A stretch of DNA of 64,000 bases, from positions 62,001 through 126,000 of the forward strand of contig NZ_JAMQPN010000001.1 in NCBI RefSeq assembly GCF_026151655.1, read 5' to 3'. This stretch comes from Leptospira soteropolitanensis. Lineage in GTDB: Bacteria; Spirochaetota; Leptospiria; Leptospirales; Leptospiraceae. Shown here in pieces: positions 7,919 through 16,899 of the stretch (positions within the stretch are counted from its first letter, which is position 1; the number at the start of each line of letters is the position of its first letter). Position numbers and translations under genes: made by a program. The notes under the pieces are model-generated. The model did not search any database and had not been told where the DNA came from. It saw only the letters and a list, made by a program, of their open reading frames with translations.

Positions 7919-8009
7919 CTGCGCCAGCGATTGCAGCGGAAATCTTTTCCTTATGAAATCCATTTTCATTAAAAAAACAAATGGGAAAGATTGAAGCGAA
8001 AAGCGCGGT
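7919..8009. repeat. Interspersed palindromic element, copy 2
   Basis: The left arm (GCGATTGCAGCGGAAATC, then TTTTCC) and right arm (GGGAAAGATTGAAGCG, then AAAAGCGC) form a long imperfect inverted repeat around an AT-rich centre. The reverse complement of the left arm resembles the right half of the element at 6354-6425. Two related copies 1.5 kb apart, both strictly intergenic, suggest a dispersed REP/MITE-like family. Confidence 0.5.
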
Positions 8010-8043
8010 CGGTTGTAGATTGATTTTTTAGATTTGACTATCT

Positions 8044-8061
8044 AATTTCGATATCGTAATT
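8044..8061. promoter_or_regulatory. Probable PadR operator
   Basis: AATT-x-CGATATCG-x-AATT is an 18-base palindrome with a single mismatched pair. It ends nine bases before the padR start codon, the place expected for autoregulation. PadR proteins bind dyads of this length as dimers. Confidence 0.5.
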
Positions 8062-8070
8062 TGATTCTGA

Positions 8071-8370
8071 ATGCGAATTAATGAATTTTTTTCCAGTTTC
8101 ATCAAAATTCATATTCTACATCACAGTGAAAAGGAAGAAATTTACGGTGTTTGGATGATGAAAGAACTAAAGGAACATGGTTACAAAATTAGTCCTGGTT
8201 CTTTATACCCTCTATTAAAAAGTTTAGAAGACAAAGGGTTCATGCGATCCAGAACAGAACAATTGGGAAAAATAAAACGTAAATTCTACCGCATCACACC
8301 TAAAGGAAAAAAAGAATTGGTTGCAGCAAAAATAAAATTAAAAGAGTTAATCGGTGAAATACTTAATTAG
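8071..8370 (+). CDS. PadR family transcriptional regulator
   Basis: A 99-residue winged-helix protein of the short PadR type (no long C-terminal effector helix). The family hallmarks are clear: YGVWMMKELKEHGYKISPGSLYPLLKSLEDKGF is the recognition-helix and wing region (cited here as a motif span, residues 29-61), and RKFYRITPKGKKEL is the beta-wing. A near-perfect palindrome stands directly before the start, suggesting autorepression. The chromate transporter gene follows by 54 bases on the same strand. PadR-type regulators such as ChrI are known beside chrA in other bacteria, so control of chromate export is the most likely role. Confidence 0.85.
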   Translation: MRINEFFSSFIKIHILHHSEKEEIYGVWMMKELKEHGYKISPGSLYPLLKSLEDKGFMRSRTEQLGKIKRKFYRITPKGKKELVAAKIKLKELIGEILN

Positions 8371-8424
8371 CCTTATCAAACTCACAATCAAATTCCAAGG
8401 AATTGTATTTAGGATTGAAATTTC

Positions 8425-9594
8425 ATGAAATATTTTGAAGTTTTTTTTACTGCACTAAAGCTCGGCTGCACTTCGTTTGGTGGACCAATCGCTCACTTGA
8501 GTTATTTTCATGATGAATATGTTACCAAAAAAAAATGGATTAGTGCACATGCCTATGCTGACTTAGTTGCCCTTTGCCAATTTTTACCTGGACCTGCCAG
8601 TAGCCAAGTGGGGATGGCCATTGGACTTTCCCGAGCGGGGATTTTCGGTTCGATCCTTTCCTGGATTGGTTTTACATTGCCATCTGCTATAGTTCTAATT
8701 CTTTTTGGACTTGGAATTTCAAAGATGGATATGAATGCGCACAACCATTGGCTTCATGGATTAAAAGTGGTTGCTGTAGCTGTGGTCGCACAAGCCATCC
8801 TCGGTATGGGAAAAAAACTTTGCCCAGATAAAGAACGAATCACCATTGCCATAATAACAAGCGTTATCTTGCTTTTTTTCAGTTCTGCCTTTTTACAAAT
8901 ATTGATTCTATTTTTTTTTGGAATCTTTGGGATCTTTTTTCTTAAATCTTCTTCTGAACTTCCACATGAACCTTTACACAAAGGAAATAATAACATTGGT
9001 TATTTATTTTTAATTCTATTTTTTGCATTATTATTGGTTCTTCCTTTCTTAAGAGAAATCTATCCAAACCAAACAATCAAACTATTTGATAGTTTTTATC
9101 GAGCCGGTGCACTCGTCTTTGGTGGTGGCCATGTCGTACTACCGCTTTTGCAATCAGAAGTTGTTCCTTCCGGTTGGGTGAATAATGATCTTTTTCTTGC
9201 TGGTTATGGAATCTCCAATGCAATCCCAGGTCCATTGTTTGCTTTTAGTAGTTATTTAGGAGCTGTATCTAGTGTAGAACCAAGTGGATGGCTAGGAGCT
9301 ATCATTTGTTTGGTGGCTGCTTTTTTACCTTCCTTTCTTTTGATTGTCGGTGTTTTACCTTTTTGGGAGAAACTACGAAACAATCCAAACATTCGTAAAT
9401 CCATGTTAGGAATCAATGCATCCGTTGTAGGAATACTACTCGCCGCCCTTTATCAGCCGGTCTGGACAAGTGCCATTCTCTCCCCAAAAGATTTTGCTCT
9501 TGCCATCTCCGGTTTTTTGTTTTTGGAATATTGGAAAACTCCTTCGTGGATCGTAGTAATTGCTACAGTTCTGATTAGTTTTTTTATTTATTAG
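8425..9594 (+). CDS. chrA: ChrA chromate transporter (two-domain CHR family)
   Basis: 389 residues with about ten hydrophobic segments arranged as two homologous halves. The first half has the CHR motifs FGGPIAHLSYF and FLPGPASSQVGMAIG, the second has FGGGHVVLPLL and GYGISNAIPGPLFAFSSYLGA. ChrA exports chromate across the inner membrane, driven by the proton-motive force. The length is normal for the long-chain CHR form. It follows a PadR regulator and is probably in one transcript with it. No chrB or chromate reductase gene is nearby. Confidence 0.88.
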   Translation: MKYFEVFFTALKLGCTSFGGPIAHLSYFHDEYVTKKKWISAHAYADLVALCQFLPGPASSQVGMAIGLSRAGIFGSILSWIGFTLPSAIVLILFGLGISKMDMNAHNHWLHGLKVVAVAVVAQAILGMGKKLCPDKERITIAIITSVILLFFSSAFLQILILFFFGIFGIFFLKSSSELPHEPLHKGNNNIGYLFLILFFALLLVLPFLREIYPNQTIKLFDSFYRAGALVFGGGHVVLPLLQSEVVPSGWVNNDLFLAGYGISNAIPGPLFAFSSYLGAVSSVEPSGWLGAIICLVAAFLPSFLLIVGVLPFWEKLRNNPNIRKSMLGINASVVGILLAALYQPVWTSAILSPKDFALAISGFLFLEYWKTPSWIVVIATVLISFFIY

Positions 9595-9676
9595 AAAATG
9601 AAACAGAACTTGAAGGATAAATATTAGATTTAAATTAGTCATTGATTTCTCGGATCACTCAGAAAAATCTTTCACT

Positions 9677-10174
9677 ATGAAAGATTTTTTCTTGAGAAAC
9701 AATGCTTATCATATTTGGGCCACAAATCTTTTGTATGACTCGATCGATACCTTCTCGGATGAAGATTACAAAAAAGATGCAGGTTTATTTTTTAAATCCA
9801 TTCATGGAACACTCAACCATTTGTTACTTGTGGAGAAAGTATGGTATTCACGACTTATCGGAGAAGTCTACGTCCCATCCTCTTTAGCAGAAGAACTTGA
9901 GCTTAATCGTCAAACATTAAAAAGTCGAATGATACAAAGTTTAGAATTATGGAATTCGTGGCTCACAAGTCTAGATAGTTCGATATGGGATAGTCTCTTT
10001 CGTTATAAAACCATGAGAGGATTTGAAGCAGAACTTAACTTTTCTGATGTCATACAACATAATTTTAATCACAGAACTCATCACCGAGGACAAATCACTG
10101 CCGCTATCACCCAACTAGGTGGCAAATCTCCAGAAATTGACTATGTTTATTACTTACAAACCAAAGGAAAATAG
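9677..10174 (+). CDS. DinB family protein
   Basis: A 165-residue four-helix-bundle protein of the DinB/YfiT-like superfamily. The expected metal-ligand histidines are present: H43/H48 in SIHGTLNHLLLVE and H132/H135/H136 in HRTHHRGQ. Family members use such a site for thiol- or metal-dependent chemistry; the reaction of this one is unknown. The name comes from a Bacillus damage-inducible gene and does not imply DNA polymerase IV. It is followed after one base by a membrane-protein gene, then an acetyltransferase and a PaiB-like gene, a likely operon of four. Confidence 0.8.
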   Translation: MKDFFLRNNAYHIWATNLLYDSIDTFSDEDYKKDAGLFFKSIHGTLNHLLLVEKVWYSRLIGEVYVPSSLAEELELNRQTLKSRMIQSLELWNSWLTSLDSSIWDSLFRYKTMRGFEAELNFSDVIQHNFNHRTHHRGQITAAITQLGGKSPEIDYVYYLQTKGK

Positions 10175-10175
10175 T

Positions 10176-10598
10176 ATGTGGAATCCATCCAAAAAAATTA
10201 GGACCGTAACAAGCAGAATCTTAATCATTTTATTTTCAATGACGATGATCTTTCATATCTTAGCTTTATTACAAGTGATTCCATTCCAATACCTTTGGGG
10301 CGGAAGACTAAGCAATGTAGAAGAAATGTATTTGATGGAATCTGTTTCTCTTATCGTAAATGCATTCTTATTATGGTCAAGTTTTCAGTATACCCAATAC
10401 TTAAACCAAGGTTTGGTGCCCATCTGGATCAGAATCGTTTTTGGATTTATTGGAACTATTTTTTTACTTAACACAATTGGGAATCTAGTTGCCGTCACCG
10501 ATTTAGAAACTTTACTGGCAACACCGGTCACAGCAATTTTATCAGTAATTTGTTTCTCATTGGTACCAAAATATGAAAATAAGACAAGCGAACTATAA
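10176..10598 (+). CDS. Small four-helix membrane protein, unknown function
   Basis: 140 residues with four hydrophobic segments (about 13-35, 52-72, 87-107 and 115-135) and a basic N-terminus (WNPSKKIRTVTSR). I recognise no named family; the size and spacing resemble small DUF-type membrane proteins that sit beside acetyltransferases. The ATG at 10176 is preferred because AAAGGAAA stands just before it. An upstream in-frame ATG lies 57 bases inside the DinB gene. The 3' end overlaps the next gene by 26 bases, which suggests translational coupling. Confidence 0.6.
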   Translation: MWNPSKKIRTVTSRILIILFSMTMIFHILALLQVIPFQYLWGGRLSNVEEMYLMESVSLIVNAFLLWSSFQYTQYLNQGLVPIWIRIVFGFIGTIFLLNTIGNLVAVTDLETLLATPVTAILSVICFSLVPKYENKTSEL

Positions 10599-11022
10599 AG
10601 ACGTATCCAAAATTTCCTCTGTATTCGATGAATACAGACAATTCTATGGACAAGCTACCAACATAACAGGCGCAAACCGATTTCTGCAAGACAGAATGGA
10701 ACATGGACAGTCAATTATTTTTGTAGCAGAAGATCCGAATAGTGGCGAAATCGCAGGATTTACACAACTATATCCAGTGTTTTCTTCTATTTCGATGCAA
10801 AGATCTTATATTTTAAATGACCTCTATGTAAAAAATCAATTCCGCAAACAAGGGATCGCCAAACAATTGATAGCAGAAGCAAAAACCTTTACCAAAACAA
10901 ATTCGGGTAAAGGATTAGAACTTTCTACTTCGGCTCATAATAAAGAAGCTCGTGCATTGTATCAAAATGAAGGTTTTGAACAAGAAACAGAATTTTTGAC
11001 TTATTTCTGGAAGTCAGTTTAA
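10573..11022 (+). CDS. GNAT family N-acetyltransferase
   Basis: A compact 149-residue GNAT enzyme. The N-terminal strand (MKIRQANYKDVSKISSVF), the central ILNDLYVKNQFRKQGIAKQL span with the acetyl-CoA loop R-K-Q-G-I-A, and the final segment SAHNKEARALYQNEGFE are all typical. Proteins of this size often acetylate small amines or antibiotics, but no acceptor can be assigned. It lies in a tight string of genes: the start overlaps the membrane-protein gene and the PaiB-like gene follows after 17 bases. Confidence 0.82.
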   Translation: MKIRQANYKDVSKISSVFDEYRQFYGQATNITGANRFLQDRMEHGQSIIFVAEDPNSGEIAGFTQLYPVFSSISMQRSYILNDLYVKNQFRKQGIAKQLIAEAKTFTKTNSGKGLELSTSAHNKEARALYQNEGFEQETEFLTYFWKSV

Positions 11023-11039
11023 CTTAGGAGACGGACATA

Positions 11040-11645
11040 GTGTACATCCCGGAACATTTTCAAATGGAAACCCATTTCATTTACCAATCTATCGAAGAGA
11101 ATCCCTTTTCAATTTTAGTATCTGAATCGAAAAGCGGGATGGAAGCAACACATTTGCCTCTCTTACTTTCAGACGACAAACAAAGTTTAGTGGGTCACTT
11201 TGCAAAACCAAACCCACAAAAGGAAAGTGTGGGAAAAGAAGTTCTTTGTATTTTTTCTGGTCCACATTGTTATATTTCGCCGGCTTGGTATGAAACAGAC
11301 CGAGCTGTTCCCACTTGGAATTTTACTGCAGTGCATGTGAAGGGAATCTTAAATATTGTGGATGATCCCGAAAAAATCCAAAAAAGTTTGATAACCTTAG
11401 TCAATCGTTTTGAACCAAAAGATTCTAAATACCAAATTAATTCTGTAGATACAAACTATACAGAAGGATTAAAAAAAGGGATTGTTCCTTTTGAAATCAA
11501 AATCACTCACATCGAAGGGAAACAGAAACTAAGCCAAAATCATTCGATTGAACGCCGAAATCTTGTGATCGCAAATCTAAATTCTATGTCCGGAGAAAAT
11601 GAAAAAGCGATTGCATCTTTAATGAGAAAAAGTCTAAATCAATAA
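11040..11645 (+). CDS. PaiB-like FMN-binding protein
   Basis: A 201-residue protein of the PaiB / FMN-binding negative transcriptional regulator family. The order of motifs fits: MYIPEHF at the start, THLPLLL, VGHFAKPNP, FSGPHCYISPAWY, and VPTWNFTAVHVKG. PaiB was described in Bacillus subtilis as a repressor of sporulation and protease genes; structurally it is a split-barrel flavin-binding fold, so an enzymatic role is also possible. It starts at GTG, which is supported by AGGAG eight bases upstream. PaiA in Bacillus is a GNAT acetyltransferase, and here too a GNAT gene is directly upstream. Confidence 0.82.
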   Translation: MYIPEHFQMETHFIYQSIEENPFSILVSESKSGMEATHLPLLLSDDKQSLVGHFAKPNPQKESVGKEVLCIFSGPHCYISPAWYETDRAVPTWNFTAVHVKGILNIVDDPEKIQKSLITLVNRFEPKDSKYQINSVDTNYTEGLKKGIVPFEIKITHIEGKQKLSQNHSIERRNLVIANLNSMSGENEKAIASLMRKSLNQ

Positions 11646-11725
11646 TCTCACAATCCAGGGATTGTAAGTTATCTCCTTATTTTCTATTATTATTTAATTT
11701 AGAAATTTAGATTACGAATTTAACC

Positions 11726-13288
11726 TTGAAACTAGAACTAAACGTAAGAGTCACTCCAGAGATTGCATCCAATCCAGATCATTTGTTGCAGTTTGTATCC
11801 AAACAAAACAAAATTCCAAAATCTGATATAAAACATATTGAATGTACTTCTCGGTCCATTGATGCAAGACAAAGAAATGTAGTTTTCCAATTACAATTGG
11901 ATGTTTATATCAATGAAGAATATATTCCTCTCGAGTATCCAATTCCTCATTTCCCAAATGTGGCCCTAGAAGAACCAGTAATCATCATTGGAGCTGGTCC
12001 TGCAGGACTCTTTGCCGCCTTACGAGTACTAGAGTTAAGAAAAAAACCGATCATCTTGGAACGTGGAAAAAATGTCAAAGAAAGAGTGGAAGACCTTCGT
12101 GGTATAAACGTACATCATATAGTTAATGAAGATTCTAATTATTGTTTTGGAGAAGGAGGAGCTGGAACTTATTCCGATGGAAAACTCTATACTAGATCCA
12201 AAAAACGAGGAAACGTTCGAAAAGTTTTAGAATATTTGGTAACTTTTGGCGCAACAAAACAAATATTAGTTGATGCACATCCACATATTGGCACAAACAA
12301 ACTTCCTCGCATCATTCAAAATATCAGAGAATGCATTCTCGCAGCAGGTGGAGAAATACATTTTAAAACTCGAATTATAGATTTAATTCTCTCAGGAAAT
12401 TCTATTACCGGAGTAAAGTCTCACTCTGGAGAAAAGTGGATGGCAAAAAACGTCATCATTGCGACGGGCCATTCCGGTAGAGAGATGTTCCAACTTCTCT
12501 ATGAAAAAGGAATTCAAATCCAAACAAAACCTCTTGCCATTGGAGTTCGAGTAGAACATCCACAAAGTTTGATTGATTCAATACAATACCATTGTGATGT
12601 CAAAAATCCGCTTCTTCCTGCTTCCGAATATTCCCTTGTTAAACAAATCAATGGAAGAGGTGTTTATAGTTTCTGTATGTGTCCTGGCGGAGTGATTGCT
12701 CCTTGTGCCACTAAACCTGGTGAAGTTGTTACTAATGGTTGGTCAAGTGCGGAACGTTCCAGACCCACAGCTAATTCTGGAATCGTCGTAGAACTTCGAA
12801 TTGATGATTTCAAATCATTTGAATCCTATGGTGTATTTTCTGCTCTGCAATATCAATCTTCAATCGAAAAAATGGCTTTTGCTATGAATGGAGGTACACA
12901 AAAAGCTCCTGCACAACGAATGGTTGATTTTACAAAAAATAAAATTTCTAATGACCTTCCAAAGACGTCTTACACACCAGGACTGGTTTCTGTATCATTA
13001 TCAGAATTACTGCCTCCACTCATAACCGATTCTTTAAAAAAAGGATTCCAAGAATTTGAGTCATCGATGAAAGGATACTTCACAAATGAAGCCATCATCC
13101 ATGCACCGGAAACAAGAACTTCTTCTCCCATTCAAGTTCCGAGAAACCCCGTTACATTAGAACACATTCAAATCAAAGGGTTATTTCCCTGTGGAGAAGG
13201 TGCAGGATATGCAGGTGGAATTGTTTCCGCCGCTATCGATGGAATGAAATGTGCAGAAGCGGCCCTAACCGGTAGTTTTACCAAATAA
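11726..13288 (+). CDS. FAD-dependent dehydrogenase (COG2509-like)
   Basis: 520 residues. After ~85 residues of an N-terminal domain (LELNVRVTPEIASNP) comes the FAD-binding motif IIIGAGPAGLFAAL, the second half IILERGKNVKERV, the loop GEGGAGTYSDGKLYTR, and the C-terminal FAD contact GLFPCGEGAGYAGGI. This is the layout of the uncharacterised COG2509 FAD-dependent dehydrogenases. Conserved cysteines (FCMCPGG, APCATKPG) are typical of this group. The substrate is not known. It starts at TTG; no ATG lies near and the predicted N-terminus matches the family. The next gene begins one base after the stop. Confidence 0.8.
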   Translation: MKLELNVRVTPEIASNPDHLLQFVSKQNKIPKSDIKHIECTSRSIDARQRNVVFQLQLDVYINEEYIPLEYPIPHFPNVALEEPVIIIGAGPAGLFAALRVLELRKKPIILERGKNVKERVEDLRGINVHHIVNEDSNYCFGEGGAGTYSDGKLYTRSKKRGNVRKVLEYLVTFGATKQILVDAHPHIGTNKLPRIIQNIRECILAAGGEIHFKTRIIDLILSGNSITGVKSHSGEKWMAKNVIIATGHSGREMFQLLYEKGIQIQTKPLAIGVRVEHPQSLIDSIQYHCDVKNPLLPASEYSLVKQINGRGVYSFCMCPGGVIAPCATKPGEVVTNGWSSAERSRPTANSGIVVELRIDDFKSFESYGVFSALQYQSSIEKMAFAMNGGTQKAPAQRMVDFTKNKISNDLPKTSYTPGLVSVSLSELLPPLITDSLKKGFQEFESSMKGYFTNEAIIHAPETRTSSPIQVPRNPVTLEHIQIKGLFPCGEGAGYAGGIVSAAIDGMKCAEAALTGSFTK

Positions 13289-13289
13289 A

Positions 13290-14591
13290 ATGAAACGACT
13301 ACGTTACCACCTACCTTCCTTTCTTTTATGGTTGGTGGTATTTTATTTTTTATCGGAAAGATCCATTTTTCGTTACCAACATATGGGTGCGGGAGTGGAT
13401 ATTGGACTTTTCGAAAACCTATTTTATAATTTAATCCATCAGGGGAAGGCAATCACATCCCTCGGTGTCGACGGTAACAATCACCATTATTTTGCCGATC
13501 ATATCAATTGGTTTATTTACCCCTTATATCTGTTATACTATCTTTTTCCGTATGTTGAAAGTTTGCTTATATTCCAAGCCTTGGTTTTAAGTATCCCTAT
13601 TTTGATCTTTCCATTTTACAAATGGGAAAAATCCTACCATCTGGTTTATCCTTTCCTTTACACTTTATTTCTTCCTATTTATTGGATTCAAATTTTTGAT
13701 TTCCATCCTGAAGTATTATGGATTCCACTTTTTTTCTTATTCTATTACTTCTGGAAAAAAAAATCGAAGTATTGGGTTCTTTTTTTTGCATTGAGTCTGC
13801 TTGTAAAAGAAGAATGTGCTTTGGTTTGGATAATATTTGCTCTAGTAATATTGCGAAAGAATCCAAAAGAAAGTTTATTCATAGGAACTCTATCCTTACT
13901 TTATTTTTTGTTTTCTATCTTTCTTTTAAGCAAAATGCAAGATTCTATTACAAATCTTTCTATACCAACCCACTGGGAACGTTACAAAAACCCAATCGGT
14001 GCCTTACAAAATTTACATCTGTTTCCATATCTATTTTTGTTTCTTAATTTACCGTTTTTATTTTTACAATTTAAAAATAAACTGATCCTTTGTTTGTTAC
14101 CGTATCTTTTTTATTCTATCCTCTCCTCTTATGAGGTAAATAAAACACCATTCACTCATCACAGCTTTATAGCCGTTCCCATCCTTTTTATTTGCTTTAT
14201 CGAAATCGTAGAAACATTTAATAGGAAAAAAAAATATCTATTTTGTTTCACTTCTCTATTAGTATCTATTGCTTTATTCGTTTGGTTTGGCCCCCTTTCC
14301 AAAACATATTCTTATAAAAGGGAATTTATGAATCCAGGTTTATCAACAAAAGATGTGTCTATACTTCGTAACCTATTAGAAGGTAAATCGATCGTATCGA
14401 ATATTCCGCAATACCTTTCTAACCGAAATCAGGTTCAGTTATTTTTATCAAACAAAACATACTCCGCAGATTATTTTGTTTTTTACCAGTTCCAAAACCA
14501 ACTTACCCCAGTTTTTGTGCCCAAAGAATATAAATTGGATAAAGAAATAGAAAAGCATATTCAAATCTATAAATACAAGAAAATTGATTGA
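13290..14591 (+). CDS. DUF2079 family polytopic membrane protein
   Basis: 433 residues with about nine hydrophobic segments and a large loop after the first (YQHMGAGVDIGLFENLFY). The motifs HHYFADHINW and IQIFDFHPEVLWIPL fit DUF2079, a group related in fold to GT-C type glycosyltransferases. A role in sugar transfer to lipids or proteins on the outer face of the inner membrane is possible but unproven. The C-terminal ~90 residues are soluble (NPGLSTKDVSILRNLLEG onward). It is separated by one base from the FAD dehydrogenase gene and is followed closely by a lipoprotein gene. Confidence 0.72.
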   Translation: MKRLRYHLPSFLLWLVVFYFLSERSIFRYQHMGAGVDIGLFENLFYNLIHQGKAITSLGVDGNNHHYFADHINWFIYPLYLLYYLFPYVESLLIFQALVLSIPILIFPFYKWEKSYHLVYPFLYTLFLPIYWIQIFDFHPEVLWIPLFFLFYYFWKKKSKYWVLFFALSLLVKEECALVWIIFALVILRKNPKESLFIGTLSLLYFLFSIFLLSKMQDSITNLSIPTHWERYKNPIGALQNLHLFPYLFLFLNLPFLFLQFKNKLILCLLPYLFYSILSSYEVNKTPFTHHSFIAVPILFICFIEIVETFNRKKKYLFCFTSLLVSIALFVWFGPLSKTYSYKREFMNPGLSTKDVSILRNLLEGKSIVSNIPQYLSNRNQVQLFLSNKTYSADYFVFYQFQNQLTPVFVPKEYKLDKEIEKHIQIYKYKKID

Positions 14592-14616
14592 TCAGTTTAC
14601 CATTATCTATTACACT

Positions 14617-15204
14617 ATGCAACTGAAAATGCGACTTCTTACCTACTTTATCCCATTTCTTTTGTTCATTCATTGTTCCGTAGATTTACGCCAAGTTCCA
14701 CCGCCATCACCAAATGGAAATATGAGCAGGACACAATCTAACCTACCTATAGTGATTGGAAAGTTTGAAATACTTTCTGCCGATAGAGGAGTCTATACAG
14801 ATGCATGGAGAACAGCTTTCAAAGGTCACCTAACATCTTCTGGCATATTTCAAACAATTTCCACGGAACTCGATCCTAAAACTACATCCGAATATTATAC
14901 AATCGATGTGGAGATGAAAACAGACTTTCACGATAAATACAATTGGTGGTATACTTGGCCTGCACTTTGGCCACTCACTGGAATATGGCCCATCCAACTT
15001 AGGGAAGGCGAGTATACTGTCGATTTTAAGTATCAGTTATATAAGAATAAAACCCTTCTGAAAGAAGAAACCATTACCAGAAAAGGGAAAACGAGCGAAT
15101 TCCTGTATGGACTTTACAAAGTCAGAAATTTTCATCGAATGATTGAAGAAACGAATTTAGAAGCTGTTAGAACATGTATCCAAAATTTATCAGAATCATT
15201 ATAA
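14617..15204 (+). CDS. Putative lipoprotein
   Basis: About 195 residues, with a signal peptide (LKMRLLTYFIPFLLFIHC) and lipobox FIHC. The mature part starts SVDLRQVPPPSPNG and contains YNWWYTWPALWPLTGIWPIQ, an unusual Trp/Pro-rich stretch that may sit at a membrane surface. I know of no function; similar lipoproteins with a W-W-x-x-P zone occur in other spirochaetes. The ATG at 14617 is preferred to a TTG at 14584, which would add 11 residues before the signal peptide. The 3' end overlaps the next lipoprotein gene by 31 bases. Confidence 0.6.
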   Translation: MQLKMRLLTYFIPFLLFIHCSVDLRQVPPPSPNGNMSRTQSNLPIVIGKFEILSADRGVYTDAWRTAFKGHLTSSGIFQTISTELDPKTTSEYYTIDVEMKTDFHDKYNWWYTWPALWPLTGIWPIQLREGEYTVDFKYQLYKNKTLLKEETITRKGKTSEFLYGLYKVRNFHRMIEETNLEAVRTCIQNLSESL

Positions 15205-15536
15205 TATTCAATTTAGTCAGTTTCGTTGGATGTGTGAGTATTCCCTTTAATCCAGCTAACCATACAGACGATTGTTTAGCATATTATTACCAAACCAAGC
15301 GGCAAGTAACGGAAGTATTTGATGAAAATGTTTTAACTCTCGGACTAGTAGTCACTCTTTCCCTACTCCATTCTGCCTTGTCTCCTGTCTTTCTTATACC
15401 AATTCTCACAACACCTTATATACATTATAAAAATAAAGTCAAAGCGGATGAAATTTTAGATCAATGGAAAAAAGAAAGGTGTGAGATTGGTGAATTGAAT
15501 AATCCGGAAACGAAAGTCCGACCTACAGATCTTTAG
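15174..15536 (+). CDS. Small putative lipoprotein
   Basis: 120 residues: a signal peptide with lipobox FVGC (Cys20), a short polar segment with one Cys (DDCLAYYYQ), a hydrophobic segment (LGLVVTLSLLHSALSPVFLIPIL) that could cross or enter a membrane, and a charged C-terminus with one more Cys (KKERCEIG). Unknown function. It overlaps the preceding lipoprotein gene and converges with the TolC-like gene, sharing four bases at the stops. The two lipoproteins are probably made from one message. Confidence 0.55.
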   Translation: MYPKFIRIIIIFNLVSFVGCVSIPFNPANHTDDCLAYYYQTKRQVTEVFDENVLTLGLVVTLSLLHSALSPVFLIPILTTPYIHYKNKVKADEILDQWKKERCEIGELNNPETKVRPTDL

Positions 15537-16891
15537 TTATTTAAAAACTTCATTGTATCTCCCAAGAGGAGACCAATTTGAAGTCTTAACTGTATCAGGT
15601 CATATCTGTTTTGAATTTCGTTTCGCATAACGTCACGAAGTCGCCTATCTACCGTTTGCAGTTCAATAATGGAAGCTGAACCAGTTTTGTATGCTTTTTC
15701 CATGATTTGATAGTTTTCTTCTGCGATACGTTTACTTTCTCTCGAAATATCGTACAATTCGACTAAATTGTTATGTTGTTGGATCAATTCAAAAAGATAC
15801 AATCCCGTGTTTTCGCGCAAAAACTGTGATTGGGATTTTGCTAACTTGATTTCAATTTTTGATTTATCAAATTCATTTTTTGACAACCAACGATTGAATA
15901 AAGGAAAACGAAATCCAAAATTTCCACCTACGTTAAAATCTGCATCGGAGGATCTAGCATAACGACTAAAATCATTTCTACTATAATCATACACCTCCAT
16001 TGAGTTGGCCCAAGTTCCACTCAAACCGGAATAAGATTCACGACTCGTTTGATTGTAGACATTTACAAAAAAATCAGGAACCCACAACTCATTAAAGCGA
16101 ACCATTTTTTGGATTTCTAAAATCTTCACCTGATTGATTGTCAAAATAATATCAAAATTTAGATTTGTAAGATTTTTTTCGTACTCAGCTAGCGTAGTTT
16201 CCAATGGAAGGATTTTATATTCACGCGCAGGAATTTGTTTTAAGGCAACTTCCTTTAATAAAAACTTTCTTCTAAATATTGACTGACTCTTTTGTTGGTC
16301 TAATCTAGATTTAACAGCATTGTACTTATAAAAAAAATAATCCACTTTGGAGTTTTGTGTAACTAAATATGATTCTATTCCTTGTTTGTAAAGTTTCTGA
16401 ACCGTTTGGAATTGTTTATCAGCATCAGATTCGTTAGAAAAATCATAATCATAAAATGCCAATAGTTTTAATGTTTCAGCATATTGAAATGCCTGATCAA
16501 ATAATTCTTTTTGGTATAAAGCGCGATATTCTAACAACAATCGCTCATATTCCAATTCCAAAATCATATTGGTGAGAACTGTGTTTCCCTGGTCTTGAAA
16601 ATTCCAATTTAAATTTAAACTAGTATTCCATCCCTTTCTATTGTATCCATCACCTCTCAATGCTTCGAAAAAAGGAGAATGTTCTAAATTAACGGAGGGC
16701 AAATAACGTAAATTTCTGGAATCAATATCAATTTTTTTCCGTTCGATTTCCATTTCTTTCAATTTCAATTCGTATGACTTCTCGCCAACTAACTTAGGCA
16801 AGTCGTAAAAATCTACAGTTTCCGAAAGTATATTGGAGACCCAAAAAAATGTAACAAAACTGAAAAGTATATATAGAAAAAAGCGGATCAC
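15533..16891 (-). CDS. TolC family outer-membrane efflux protein
   Basis: 452 residues with a signal sequence (FFLYILFSFVTFFWVSNIL) and the long amphipathic, Asn/Gln-rich helices of the outer-membrane efflux (OEP) family, including ELQTVDRRLRDVMRNEIQNRYDLIQLRLQIG near the end (residues about 410-445). In a type I system it forms the trimeric outer-membrane duct. It is the last gene of a four-gene minus-strand operon: ABC exporter, HlyD adaptor, ABC exporter, TolC. Eight bases separate it from the preceding ABC gene. The OEP domain diverges from E. coli TolC, so I give no gene symbol. Confidence 0.8.
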   Translation of the reverse strand: MIRFFLYILFSFVTFFWVSNILSETVDFYDLPKLVGEKSYELKLKEMEIERKKIDIDSRNLRYLPSVNLEHSPFFEALRGDGYNRKGWNTSLNLNWNFQDQGNTVLTNMILELEYERLLLEYRALYQKELFDQAFQYAETLKLLAFYDYDFSNESDADKQFQTVQKLYKQGIESYLVTQNSKVDYFFYKYNAVKSRLDQQKSQSIFRRKFLLKEVALKQIPAREYKILPLETTLAEYEKNLTNLNFDIILTINQVKILEIQKMVRFNELWVPDFFVNVYNQTSRESYSGLSGTWANSMEVYDYSRNDFSRYARSSDADFNVGGNFGFRFPLFNRWLSKNEFDKSKIEIKLAKSQSQFLRENTGLYLFELIQQHNNLVELYDISRESKRIAEENYQIMEKAYKTGSASIIELQTVDRRLRDVMRNEIQNRYDLIQLRLQIGLLLGDTMKFLNN

Positions 16892-16899
16892 TAAGTCAA

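Noticed and set aside
11650..11665. Hairpin ACAATC-CAGG-GATTGT after the PaiB-like gene.
   Set aside because: Stem of only six pairs and no T tract; weak as a terminator.
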